Source of the DNA: Haloarcula japonica DSM 6131 | GTDB lineage: Archaea; Halobacteriota; Halobacteria; Halobacteriales; Haloarculaceae | NCBI RefSeq assembly: GCF_000336635.1 | Contig: NZ_AOLY01000005.1 | Span: forward strand, 221,547 to 285,546 | Reading direction: 5' to 3' | DNA: 64,000 bases | Part shown: one piece after another, positions 39,156 to 46,795 of the stretch | Numbering within the stretch: the stretch's first letter is position 1 | How the letters are laid out: every line of letters starts with the position of its first letter | Notes under the pieces: generated by a model | What the model was told of the DNA's origin: nothing | Databases searched by the model: none | Seen by the model: the letters and a program-made list of their open reading frames with translations, nothing else | Program-made: the position numbers and the translations under genes

Positions 39156-40349
39156 CTAGAACTCAGACAGCCCGGTCTGACCAGCACTGAAATCAAACGA
39201 CTCTCTGATGTCTTTGATGTTCTTGGTCGTTTCTGGGGTCACGCCTGATTTCGAGGTCAAGTGGCGAAATCCATTGCCACTCGATACTTCTGACTGGAGA
39301 TTTCTCGTAGCCAGCCCCATCTGTTCCGCATTGACGAGCTTCTGAAGCCGATGGCGCTGTGCATCAGAATTAGCCGCCTTCTTAACTACGTACTCTGGAT
39401 CGAACGACGAGTCATCCGGGAAGTGATGAGGCAATTCAGCCAACAGGACATCCTTGCGTGCGTACTCGTCTTTATCAAAGAGACGGAATGTTACTTCACC
39501 GTCGTCTTCGAACGCTTCAGGAGGCATTGTTGGGGAGATGTGGCTCCCGCCTACGATGTCGAAGCCCATACCGACAGTCGCCATATCAGCAGCTGGTCGC
39601 ATACCGATACTGGGGTCGTTGGTGCCGGGGCTCATATTGATGCCGTAGAACAGCACGCTTTCGTGAATACGACGGCGTGCAATGCTCTGCATCATCGGGC
39701 GAATCATACCGATTTGCCGGGCTGCCGTAGGCTTTCGACGTTTGAAATTTAGGCAGTAGAGCCTAATGTCATGTCGTTCATAGACTCGCATCAGGTCCTG
39801 GGTGAAGTCCCACCCAAGCGGGGGAAGCACACCCATAACAGGAGCCTGGGGTGCCCGCTGCTTGATTACGTCTAAGAACCTGACGACGTTCTCCTTGTAG
39901 GTTTGATACGCAGAGTCGGTCAGTCCGTCAGAATGGTCGATTGCTTCAACCAAGGCGATCTGAAGTGGTACAGTTACCACATCAGACATTGACCCCAGTA
40001 GATCAACCATGTACTCTGCTTCGATCTGTGCGATCGTTTGGGCGTCGTCCCAATTCAGGAAGACGAAGTTGATCTCGTCGTCATTCGATTTTCGTAGACC
40101 GGTCTCCAGATCGTCGACAATCGCTGAACTGGTTCCACGGCGAGCCTGGGTGAGCTTGCTCGCGTCGACGTTCTTGTAGAACTCGTTGATGCCGCGACTG
40201 GGATCTTTGAGTTCTTCACTACCTCGTTTCTTGCGTGCTGGTACTGCTTTTGCAGGTGTGTCGACGGTTTTACCGCCCACCGTTAACGTTCGCTTGGGAA
40301 TAAGAGCGTTATCGCTGACTTCGCTGGTTTGAATCTGATAGTTTTTCAT
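39156..40349 (-). CDS. Unknown 397-aa protein, possible TIM-barrel fold
   Basis: A soluble protein with no membrane segment or signal peptide. After a basic N-terminal tail (about 60 residues), the core alternates hydrophobic strands and helices (INFVFLNWDD, VTVPLQIALVEA, APVMGVLPPLGWDFTQDLM, IRLYCLNFKRR, ESVLFYGINMSPG, GFDIVGGSHISP), which looks like a TIM barrel. The C-terminus is helical (AQRHRLQKLVNAEQMGLATRN). The strand and helix pattern faintly recalls tRNA-guanine-transglycosylase-type enzymes, but I cannot find their diagnostic catalytic motifs. It is a single gene preceded by a 449-base gap. Function unknown. Confidence 0.55.
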   Translation of the reverse strand: MKNYQIQTSEVSDNALIPKRTLTVGGKTVDTPAKAVPARKKRGSEELKDPSRGINEFYKNVDASKLTQARRGTSSAIVDDLETGLRKSNDDEINFVFLNWDDAQTIAQIEAEYMVDLLGSMSDVVTVPLQIALVEAIDHSDGLTDSAYQTYKENVVRFLDVIKQRAPQAPVMGVLPPLGWDFTQDLMRVYERHDIRLYCLNFKRRKPTAARQIGMIRPMMQSIARRRIHESVLFYGINMSPGTNDPSIGMRPAADMATVGMGFDIVGGSHISPTMPPEAFEDDGEVTFRLFDKDEYARKDVLLAELPHHFPDDSSFDPEYVVKKAANSDAQRHRLQKLVNAEQMGLATRNLQSEVSSGNGFRHLTSKSGVTPETTKNIKDIRESFDFSAGQTGLSEF

Positions 40350-40798
40350 TGGATTCTTGTATTAGGGGATTGCGCAATTTCGCCGGTTCCCTCAGTTCTA
40401 AGTAAACACACCTTATTTGGCGAGTCAAGAACCTGTGGAGGTTCGAACGTTCGGTGAACTGGCTCAGTCTCTCGTCTGTTGGAGCGGACGAGAGTGACGG
40501 TGCATCGTTCACGGTTTTGCATTTCTAAACTCTTTGAAGAATATAAAGTGTACATTAGAAAATAAACCTTCGGCTACCGGAGTGAAAGTAAAAATTACAC
40601 CTCTTTCTCCGCGCCGTCTGCCGGATTCCAGTAGAAATTATTGGGGGGCGATGGTATTGATACACTCCGGTACAGGGTATATACATAGTCTATGGGTGGA
40701 TAGCGATAAACTGATAATCAAATTGAACTGGTCGTGATTCTCCTTCCCGGAAATGTCGCACTAATTTTTACCCCCGTCTGCCGTCACTCCGGCGTGAG
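40350..40798. other. Gap upstream of orc1/cdc6, possible replication origin region
   Basis: 449 bases between the divergent 397-aa gene and the Orc1/Cdc6 gene. It includes an AT-rich part (about 40525-40610) and an origin-box-like motif with a G-string at 40624-40648. A rightward 67-codon ORF here (40534-40737) lacks haloarchaeal codon bias and is not credible. Confidence 0.4.
40624..40648 (+). other. Origin-recognition-box-like motif with G-string
   Basis: The motif reads GATTCCAGTAGAAA, then TTATT and a run of six G. Haloarchaeal origin boxes typically read TTCCA-x-x-GGAAAC followed by a G-string, so this is a partial match about 150 bases before an orc1/cdc6 gene, where such boxes normally lie. 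Only one copy was found by eye. Confidence 0.35.
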
Positions 40799-41866
40799 AT
40801 GATCACGGACGCCGCTGTCTTCGATGACGAGCAGTTGCCGCGTCGCCTCCTCCACCGCGAAGCCGCCGTTGACCAGCTGTCCCGTGCGTGGGAGCCGGCC
40901 CTCCACAGCGATCAGGCCCACGACGTACTAATCTACGGTCCTTCTGGCGTAGGAAAAACGGCCCTCGCCCGCCACACTCTCCAGCGTCTCACCCAGCACG
41001 CAGACATCCACTCGGCCCACGTTGAGAGCCTCGGCAAGAGTACGTCTGGCGTCATTCGGTCGATTCTCCACGATATTCCCGGTAGTGATCCACCGACGAA
41101 CACACCACGGGAAGACCTGTGCATCGAACTTCGTGAGCGCGTCAACCAGCCGACGATCGTCATCCTTGACGAGGCGGATGACCTGCCGGCCACCGACGCA
41201 TTAGACCGGATGGCCGACGTTGACGCGCTGTCGTTCGTCGCGATCTGCCACGACCGCGAGAAGTGGCTCTCGCAGGTAGACACCCAACTCCGTCGACGGC
41301 TATTCCTGAAGGAGCTGGCACTTGACCGCTTCAGCGTGAATGAGCTGGCGGACATTCTTGAAGCGCGGGCGCGGCGCGGACTGCCGTCTGGTATGGTCAC
41401 ACGCGAGCAGATGGAGGCAATTTCCGACGAAGTGGCCGGCGTCGCGCGGAAGGGAATTCAGGCGCTTCGGCAGGCGGCACTGTTGGCCGAGGAGCGAGAT
41501 CACAGCGAAATCGGGAGCGAAGACGTGGCAGATTCGTTCGAGCGCGCGCAGCGGTACATTCTGGAGCAGAATCTGGGATCGCTGCCGTTCCACCATCAGC
41601 TACTCTACGAACTGATTCGTGTGGGCGGTGGGCTGAAAGCTGGGGAGCTGCACGACTGGTACGAGGCGGTGGCCGACGACGTGTACCATGGGCGTGGGCT
41701 GACGCCGATTTCGGAGCGGGCGCGACGGCTGAAGCTCTCAAAATTGAGGGATTACAAGCTGATCAAGGTTGAGGGAGAGAATAGGTATCGGAAATATACG
41801 GCAACTGATCCAGAAATTAGTTCGTCAATTTCAACGAATTCCAGAAGGTATATTAAAAATGAATGA
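40799..41866 (+). CDS. Orc1/Cdc6-family replication initiator
   Basis: A 355-aa AAA+ protein. Walker A is GPSGVGKTALA (residues 46-56), Walker B is IVILDEADDL (about 120-129), with sensor-1 and arginine-finger region HDREKWLSQVDTQLRRR. The lid carries EALSDEVAG-type helices, and the C-terminal winged helix (about 260-345) ends with LKLSKLRDYKLIKVEGENRYRKY. It is shorter than chromosomal Orc1/Cdc6 and has an unusual N-terminus. Such small viral or plasmid paralogues act at the element's own origin. Its last 30 codons become AT-rich. Confidence 0.85.
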   Translation: MITDAAVFDDEQLPRRLLHREAAVDQLSRAWEPALHSDQAHDVLIYGPSGVGKTALARHTLQRLTQHADIHSAHVESLGKSTSGVIRSILHDIPGSDPPTNTPREDLCIELRERVNQPTIVILDEADDLPATDALDRMADVDALSFVAICHDREKWLSQVDTQLRRRLFLKELALDRFSVNELADILEARARRGLPSGMVTREQMEAISDEVAGVARKGIQALRQAALLAEERDHSEIGSEDVADSFERAQRYILEQNLGSLPFHHQLLYELIRVGGGLKAGELHDWYEAVADDVYHGRGLTPISERARRLKLSKLRDYKLIKVEGENRYRKYTATDPEISSSISTNSRRYIKNE

Positions 41867-41891
41867 TAGCAAGACTCATCCTAGCTCTAAG

Positions 41892-43202
41892 CTATCGGGC
41901 AATGCGTCGTCCTAACACGTAAACGAACATTGCGAGGATCAGACCACCCATTAATGACTCAAATGCAACCAGAATCTTTGAACCGGTCCCAGTTGGATAG
42001 AGATCTCCATACCCGATTGTTGTGAATGTTATCATACTGAAGTAGAAACTGTGCATGACAGTACCTACTGCATGACATAAATCAGCAATAGACGTAGGAA
42101 GGACAAAGTTTAGTCGGTACACTTCGCTGGAGCTATCAGCCCTGAAACCACCAATAAATGGATATAATAGTCCAGATAAAATGATCAGAGCGATTCCTGC
42201 TTTACTTAGTCGGCCTAAGTTCTCTCCGTGCTCTGTCAGATGGTAATTTATTGTAGCAACCACCCATCGCCCATAACTTCCAGTTCTCCAATGATCCTTC
42301 CTTTGGACCTCTTGCTTACGGATATGTGCATTTTTCACGCGCTGGGGGAGAGCAGCAGACTCATACATATCTTCTAACTTCCGATAAGTCCAAGCCGCCG
42401 CAAAATACGGATGTTCCTCAAAAGTATCAAGCTCCTTATCGGGGCGTAACTCGTAGCTACAGCGTCCAAAAACCTCGCCCCCTCGGTTAACGAACTGAGT
42501 TCCACTATTGATACGAGTATCTCTAAAGAAGGCTTGAAAACACCGTGCACTTCGAAGGTCAGCATTACGCAGATCTGCTCCGCTGAGAATTGCATCTTCC
42601 AAATTAGCATACCAAAATGTAGCCTCTTGAAGATCAGCGTTTGTGGTCGTCGCATCTGTAAGGTCTGCATTGATTAAATCGGCGTTTTCGAGACAAGCGC
42701 CTTCAAGATCAGCCTTTGAGAGATCTGCTCGGGTTAGATCGGCATATCTGAGAACGGTTTCGCTCAAGTCTGCGTTTTTTAGATCTACTCTCTCCATTTT
42801 AGACATTGGAAGCGTAGCATTCGATAAGTTAGCACCTCTTAGGTCTGCTCGAATAAAATCAGTTTTATGTAAATGTACATCTGATATGTCTGCATCCCAA
42901 AGCATACAATCAGTAAACACAACCTCTGGTTCCTCTTCTGCTGATTCCCATTTGAGGCCCGGCATTTTCGCTCCACACAACCGCTCTGGCCCGTCTTCCC
43001 TCCGTTCTACAACTTCACGAACATTCTTTTCATCTTTGGAGTGCCAAAAGCAATAATCATCATCAGATTTCTTTTCTCGGATACAGAATACATGGCTGTC
43101 GCTCCATGTCCAATTAGAATCGTCTACAAACTTCTCATCTGACCATCCGGTGGGCTTTATTCCACGATATCTACAAATATCTTCAGATAATTCTGAATTC
43201 AC
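41892..43202 (-). CDS. Pentapeptide-repeat protein fused to a K+-channel pore
   Basis: A 436-aa protein with three parts. Residues 1-85 hold a possible metal site (cysteines and a histidine in CFWHSKD, CGAKMPG and CRYRG). Residues about 95-235 are pentapeptide repeats of the A(D/N)LxxA type (ADLRGANLSNATL, NADLSETVL, ADLTRADLSKADLEGA), predicted to form a right-handed beta-helix rod. A helical segment (about 255-310) leads into two membrane helices around a pore loop with the potassium-filter signature TIGYGD. The gene is AT-rich compared with its neighbours. The likely product is a gated ion channel, possibly a cell-killing or signalling cargo gene of the virus (inference). Confidence 0.85.
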   Translation of the reverse strand: MNSELSEDICRYRGIKPTGWSDEKFVDDSNWTWSDSHVFCIREKKSDDDYCFWHSKDEKNVREVVERREDGPERLCGAKMPGLKWESAEEEPEVVFTDCMLWDADISDVHLHKTDFIRADLRGANLSNATLPMSKMERVDLKNADLSETVLRYADLTRADLSKADLEGACLENADLINADLTDATTTNADLQEATFWYANLEDAILSGADLRNADLRSARCFQAFFRDTRINSGTQFVNRGGEVFGRCSYELRPDKELDTFEEHPYFAAAWTYRKLEDMYESAALPQRVKNAHIRKQEVQRKDHWRTGSYGRWVVATINYHLTEHGENLGRLSKAGIALIILSGLLYPFIGGFRADSSSEVYRLNFVLPTSIADLCHAVGTVMHSFYFSMITFTTIGYGDLYPTGTGSKILVAFESLMGGLILAMFVYVLGRRIAR

Positions 43203-43334
43203 GAACTATTCAATACAACTCCAAATTAAAAAGATAGCGGGATATTATTGAGAAAGCATTCATTCATACTACACATCTGAACTCCCGGAAATCTAGCACC
43301 TTTTTAACCCGAATCCACCCCTTGACCCCTCTGT

Positions 43335-43571
43335 ATGCAAGACATCACGGCGGTTTACACTGGTGGAGAGGTGACCGTACAACGTGTTGAAACTCCCTCC
43401 AACGGCGGCACACACTTCGATATTACCTCCGAAGACGGCCGGAAGGGGCGCGTCGACTTGACCCGGGATGGTGACACAGAGATCGTGACGAGCTGGTGCG
43501 ATGGCAAGTTAGCGGATCTCGAATTACCGGAGTGGGCTGGTGACGTGACGGCACGACTCGCGAGGGTCTAA
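43335..43571 (+). CDS. Small hypothetical protein
   Basis: A 78-aa acidic protein with a predicted all-beta fold (ITAVYTGGEVTVQRVET, HFDITSEDGRKGRVDLTRDG, TEIVTSWCDGKLADL). Its GC-rich codon use fits a resident viral gene. It converges on the repressor gene with 7 bases between stops. No family was recognised. Confidence 0.55.
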   Translation: MQDITAVYTGGEVTVQRVETPSNGGTHFDITSEDGRKGRVDLTRDGDTEIVTSWCDGKLADLELPEWAGDVTARLARV

Positions 43572-43578
43572 GAGAATG

Positions 43579-43878
43579 TCAATCGGTGTCTTCGACGGGA
43601 TCGAGTTCGCTGGCGTCGAGTTCCTCGTCGAGAAACGCACGCCCATCATCGGTCAGTCGGTAGAGACCACGCCCGATCTTCTCGACCAGACCGTATCGGG
43701 TAAGCTCAGAGAGTCGATCACGTGCGTAATTGGCAGCGGCTATGTCGAAAGTATCATCGAGAGCTTGGGGAGTCATGTTCCCTTCATCTCGAATCGTTTC
43801 CAGAATGGCTTCGTCAGTCTGAGTCATCCAATCAGCACGCTGCCTAGGCACATCAAGCGGTGTGGCTGTGGAACTCAT
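43579..43878 (-). CDS. PhiH1-type winged-helix repressor
   Basis: A 99-aa winged-helix protein: MTQTDEAILETIRDEGNMTPQALDDTFDIAAANYARDRLSELTRYGLVEKIGRGLYRLTDDGR contains the helix-turn-helix (positions about 30-60) and a wing with GRGLYRLT. It closely resembles the repressor of halophage phiH and its many proviral relatives. It is transcribed away from the integrase operon, with two palindromes between them, which is the layout of a lysogeny switch. It presumably represses early viral genes and perhaps the integrase. Confidence 0.82.
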   Translation of the reverse strand: MSSTATPLDVPRQRADWMTQTDEAILETIRDEGNMTPQALDDTFDIAAANYARDRLSELTRYGLVEKIGRGLYRLTDDGRAFLDEELDASELDPVEDTD

Positions 43879-43934
43879 AGGTGTATCGGTGCATTAGACA
43901 TCTATTTGCAATCACTTGTATCTCAGCGTAGTAG

Positions 43935-43960
43935 CACAGATTAATCTGTGTAATTCACAG
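43935..43960. promoter_or_regulatory. Putative repressor operator: overlapping palindromes
   Basis: CACAGATTAATCTGTG (43935-43950) is a perfect 16-base palindrome. The overlapping CTGTGTAATTCACAG (43946-43960) has perfect 5-base arms with the same half-site, CTGTG/CACAG. Together they give three half-sites in a row, 57 bases upstream of the repressor start and in front of the integrase operon. Confidence 0.65.
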
Positions 43961-43996
43961 AAAACTATTTCAGTAGAGGCGTTATACAGGTGAAGT

Positions 43997-44050
43997 GACC
44001 CGCCCATCGGACCAGAAAGGTCCGGCGTGCTGGCACACGCCGGGTGGGTC
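43997..44050 (+). ncRNA. Structured three-way-junction RNA element before the integrase operon
   Basis: A 9-bp closing stem (43997-44005 with 44042-44050, including one G-U pair that only works in rightward RNA) encloses two perfect hairpins: a 5-bp stem with an AGAAA loop (44009-44023) and a 6-bp stem with a CTGGCA loop (44024-44041). Only three bases are unpaired in the junction. No ORF covers it. It may be a leader RNA of the integrase operon or a small RNA. Confidence 0.55.
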
Positions 44051-44096
44051 GTTTCCCGTTTGAGGCTTAGACGACCCATGAAGTACGAGAGCAAGC

Positions 44097-44115
44097 GGGC
44101 TATTGAAAGTAGCCC
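44097..44115 (+). repeat. Second hairpin in the integrase leader
   Basis: GGGCTA (44097-44102) and TAGCCC (44110-44115) form a perfect 6-bp stem with a 7-base loop, 46 bases after the three-way junction and 70 bases before the Cys-rich ORF. It belongs to the same leader. Confidence 0.45.
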
Positions 44116-44184
44116 AACGACCAGCGGTAAAGCCAGTCAAATAGCCTGTGGAGACCGGTCCGTCCCATCTGGAGGTGCGCGTGC

Positions 44185-44307
44185 GTGAGCGACCGCGTCA
44201 TCGAAGACGTGGACAGGTGCGAGACGGACGGGTGTGAGAACTTCTGCTACCCCGGCCAGTCACACTGTCTGGGTTGTCATCGAAAGCGAAGCCGGGGGCG
44301 AGCATGA
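44185..44307 (+). CDS. 40-aa cysteine-rich protein coupled to the integrase
   Basis: GTG 44185 opens a 40-codon ORF ending at TGA 44305-44307, overlapping the integrase ATG (ATGA). It contains six cysteines and two histidines (DRCETDGCENFCYPG and HCLGCHRKRSRGRA), which fits one or two zinc sites and a basic tail. GGAGGTGCG lies just upstream as a ribosome-binding site. Such micro zinc proteins beside integrases may help recombination directionality. The small size makes the call moderate. Confidence 0.6.
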   Translation: MSDRVIEDVDRCETDGCENFCYPGQSHCLGCHRKRSRGRA

Positions 44308-45326
44308 GCGAGGACCTGATGGATCTCTCGCCGGAGGACGGTATCGAGCGGTTCCTCCGACACCGCGAGCCGTCCGTGCGCGAGAGTACGATGCGGAACG
44401 CGAAGACGCGGCTCCGGTTCTTCAGAGAGTGGTGCGAGGAGCGGGATATCGAGAACCTGAACAACCTCACAGGCCGCGACTTAGCTGACTTCGTAGCCTG
44501 GCGACGGGGTGACATCGCGGCGCTGACCCTTCAGAAGCAACTCTCGACGATTCGCGAAGCCCTCCGTTACTGGGCCGACATCGAGGGCGTTGACGATGGG
44601 CTGGCCGAGAAGGTCCATGCACCCGAGCTGCCCGACGGAGCCGAGAGCCGCGAAGTTCACCTGAGCGCAGACCGGGCACATCGGATACTCGACTACCTTC
44701 ACGAGTACCGCTACGCGAGCCGGGATCACGTTGTCTTCCTGATTCTGTGGAAGACGGCGATGCGCCGGTCGGCTCTTCGGTCCCTGGACGTTGACGACCT
44801 TCGTCCCGACGACTATGCGCTGGTGCTTGAGCATCGAATCGACGAGGGAACGAAACTCAAGAACGGCGAAGACGGCGAGCGGTGGGTCTACCTCGGACCG
44901 AGCGATTACCAGGTCGTCGACGATTATCTCGATAACCCCGACCGCTACGAGCGAACAGACGACTACGGCCGCGAGCCCCTCGTCACCTCGATGCACGGCC
45001 GACCCGCGGGTGACACGATCTACAAGTGGGTGAACAAGCTCACCCAGCCATGCGTTCTCGGTGGGTGTCCTCACGATGCCGACCCGTCGGACCCGTCGAC
45101 CTGCGAGGCATTGGGGGCGCGTGCGGCCCACAGCAAATGTCCCTCTTCTCGGTCACCCCACGGACTCCGGCGCGGCAGTATCACCTACCACCTGAACAGC
45201 GATGTGTCTCCGGAGATCGTCAGCGAGCGGTGTGACGTATCGCTCGAAGTGCTGTATGAGCACTACGACGTGCGGACGAATCAGGAGAAAATGGCGGTTC
45301 GAAAGAAGCAACTGGAGCGAATCTAA
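44304..45326 (+). CDS. int: Tyrosine recombinase, provirus integrase
   Basis: A 340-aa tyrosine site-specific recombinase from ATG 44304 (the frame extends upstream to 44274). The N-terminal core-binding SAM-like domain (about 10-100) has VRESTMRNAKTRLRFFREWC. The catalytic domain has arginine I in KTAMRRSALRSLDVDDL, the HxxR motif in PHGLRRGSI and the tyrosine in VLYEHYD; the C-terminus is EKMAVRKKQLERI. A small zinc cluster (C...C...C) sits near residues 250-275 in a loop before HGLRR. It resembles the integrase type of temperate pleolipoviruses. attR starts 53 bases after its stop. Confidence 0.92.
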   Translation: MSEDLMDLSPEDGIERFLRHREPSVRESTMRNAKTRLRFFREWCEERDIENLNNLTGRDLADFVAWRRGDIAALTLQKQLSTIREALRYWADIEGVDDGLAEKVHAPELPDGAESREVHLSADRAHRILDYLHEYRYASRDHVVFLILWKTAMRRSALRSLDVDDLRPDDYALVLEHRIDEGTKLKNGEDGERWVYLGPSDYQVVDDYLDNPDRYERTDDYGREPLVTSMHGRPAGDTIYKWVNKLTQPCVLGGCPHDADPSDPSTCEALGARAAHSKCPSSRSPHGLRRGSITYHLNSDVSPEIVSERCDVSLEVLYEHYDVRTNQEKMAVRKKQLERI

Positions 45327-45379
45327 CATGACCGTTACCAAACACAACCCCCCGTTGTCGTGTAAATTTCAGACTACTA

Positions 45380-45394
45380 CCCGGCGAGTCCATA
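45380..45394 (+). other. attR of the provirus
   Basis: The exact 15-base copy of the tRNA-Ala 3' end (attL 26214-26228). It marks the right edge of the integrated element, 53 bases beyond the integrase stop. Confidence 0.9.
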
Positions 45395-45613
45395 CGGCTG
45401 ACGCCGTAACCACAATCCGTATCCGGCGTCTGGTTTTTCGCTTTTATTTAAGTACTACAGTGCCGATAACGGCGAACCTGTAGTAACTTCTGCCGGATGC
45501 AATTGCACCCGTTGAGGTAGCACCTCGTCAAATGGCTGTCTGGACACAATACTGGACTCCGAAAGGGGGAGTGGATCGACCAAAGATGTCTGATATATGG
45601 ACTGAACAAGCAC

Positions 45614-45903
45614 TTGATTGAGGCACTTAGCGGACAATTGGGTTTGAACCCACGTTACCAACAGGAAGCGGTGGGTTTGTTCATGAGGCTCAATCTTGTG
45701 AAGTTCGGTGTAAATGCATGTATCGTTGCGTATGTGCTGTGGTTGTTCATCGAGCTGAAGACAACGAGCGAGATTGTCACCAATCAGTCAAGGATATGGA
45801 TTCCGAACTTGAGCGAATTGCAGAGTATGAAGGATACCGACAGAAAGACCTAATCAGCATTTACAACAAGATTGTTCAGGCCAAGGAGAAGTATCAGGGG
45901 TGA
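45614..45903 (+). pseudogene. Frameshifted membrane/coiled-coil gene
   Basis: A first frame (from 45614 or ATG 45685) encodes a membrane helix (VNACIVAYVLWLFIELK) and runs on to about 45785. From there the +1 frame continues credibly with DMDSELERIAEYEGYRQKD and a helical ISIYNKIVQAKEKYQG, ending at TGA 45901-45903. Joining the two frames gives a membrane-anchored coiled-coil protein of about 90 residues. A single-base insertion or deletion near 45785-45800 would explain the break. Confidence 0.45.
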
Positions 45904-46400
45904 CCCCAACCCCTACATAAAACGTATGTCATTCTACTCTAATGAGTGAACAGAGAGAATGAAGAAGTAGGCGTTCAAGCTGGTCGATAAGAGCGCGGTT
46001 CACAGCGGCGGTTAAGCGCGGCGGTCAAGCGCGGCGGTCGCGGTGGCGGTGCGTGGTGGGGAGCGGCGGCCCGCTCCTGACGTGCACAGTGGTATTTGAA
46101 CTGGTGTATTACAATAAGAAGGCCCCAGTTTTGTCGACCTGTCACCTCCTAAATCCTAAGATACGCTTAAACAGGGCTCTCCACTGATAGCATAGGAGTT
46201 ATTACTCTGAGTGATTACTGAATAATGCACCTGATTACCGCCTTATCATGGCTATTCAGACTTTCATTGCTAATATTGATACAGTCTCTGCTCCGTCGGT
46301 AACACTTCCTATCCACAGTTTGCCCATCAGAGTTGGTTATAAGAATCAAACTTGATATCCGTACACCCAATTATATAAACCCCTACATCAGCAATGAACT
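45904..46400. other. Gap in the old-element remnant
   Basis: 497 bases without a credible gene. It holds a short GC-rich tandem repeat (listed separately) and, at 46365-46380, an AT-rich AATTATATAAAC that is a good TATA box about 30 bases before the GTG of the next gene. Confidence 0.5.
46006..46040 (+). repeat. Short tandem repeat, 13-bp unit
   Basis: The unit CGGCGGTTAAGCG / CGGCGGTCAAGCG occurs at 46006-46018 and 46019-46031, followed by a partial third copy (CGGCGGTCG) and further GCGGTGGCGGTG. It may be an iteron or simple-sequence remnant. Confidence 0.5.
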
Positions 46401-46787
46401 GTGAAAAGTTGCCCAAGCTGTGGAGAAGTGGTTGAAGAGACTGAATACTGTGGAGAATGTGGTACGGAGCTTGAGCAGGATGATTCCATAGAGGCAGAAT
46501 CATTTCTGGAAAAGTACGGTGCAGAGCCACTTCCGCTTGCGAGTGAGCGTGGAGAAATGATCAGTCTTTACGCAAGTCTTCTTGGTAGTATTCCAGTACT
46601 CGGTGGAATTATGAAGTTCTTCTCAGGTATCAGTTTCTGGTGCTATTCGGTATGGCTGAAAATATTCACTGTGATAACCATGGGTGCTGATGTTACAGAC
46701 CGTTTCAATGCCGACTTTAATTATCTCAAAGACAACTTCTATAGCGGTTACGATGGGAGTGAAAGGCCTCCTGAGCCGCCCCAATAG
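46401..46787 (+). CDS. Zinc-ribbon membrane protein 1
   Basis: A 128-aa protein starting at GTG 46401; a TATA box about 30 bases upstream implies leaderless transcription. The N-terminal zinc ribbon CPSCGEVVEETEYCGECGTEL is followed by a polar linker, two hydrophobic segments (about residues 52-95, LLGSIPVLGGIMKFFSGISF and YSVWLKIFTVITMG) and a tail ending ERPPEPPQ. It is paired with the next zinc-ribbon membrane gene, 8 bases downstream. Function unknown. Confidence 0.6.
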   Translation: MKSCPSCGEVVEETEYCGECGTELEQDDSIEAESFLEKYGAEPLPLASERGEMISLYASLLGSIPVLGGIMKFFSGISFWCYSVWLKIFTVITMGADVTDRFNADFNYLKDNFYSGYDGSERPPEPPQ

Positions 46788-46795
46788 CGCAATTC

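Noticed and set aside
39156..40349. Assignment as a tRNA-guanine transglycosylase/DpdA
   Set aside because: Only the barrel-like rhythm fits. The catalytic aspartates and zinc cysteines of that family could not be located.
40534..40737. 67-codon ORF upstream of orc1/cdc6
   Set aside because: It has no halophilic codon or amino-acid bias, and it covers the origin-box-like motif.
45643..45660. TTGGGTTTGAACCCACG, resembling a tRNA T-arm and a possible tRNA-Arg attachment copy
   Set aside because: Only 12 of 14 bases match, centred on a common self-complementary GGTTTGAACC core, and it lies inside a coding-like frame.
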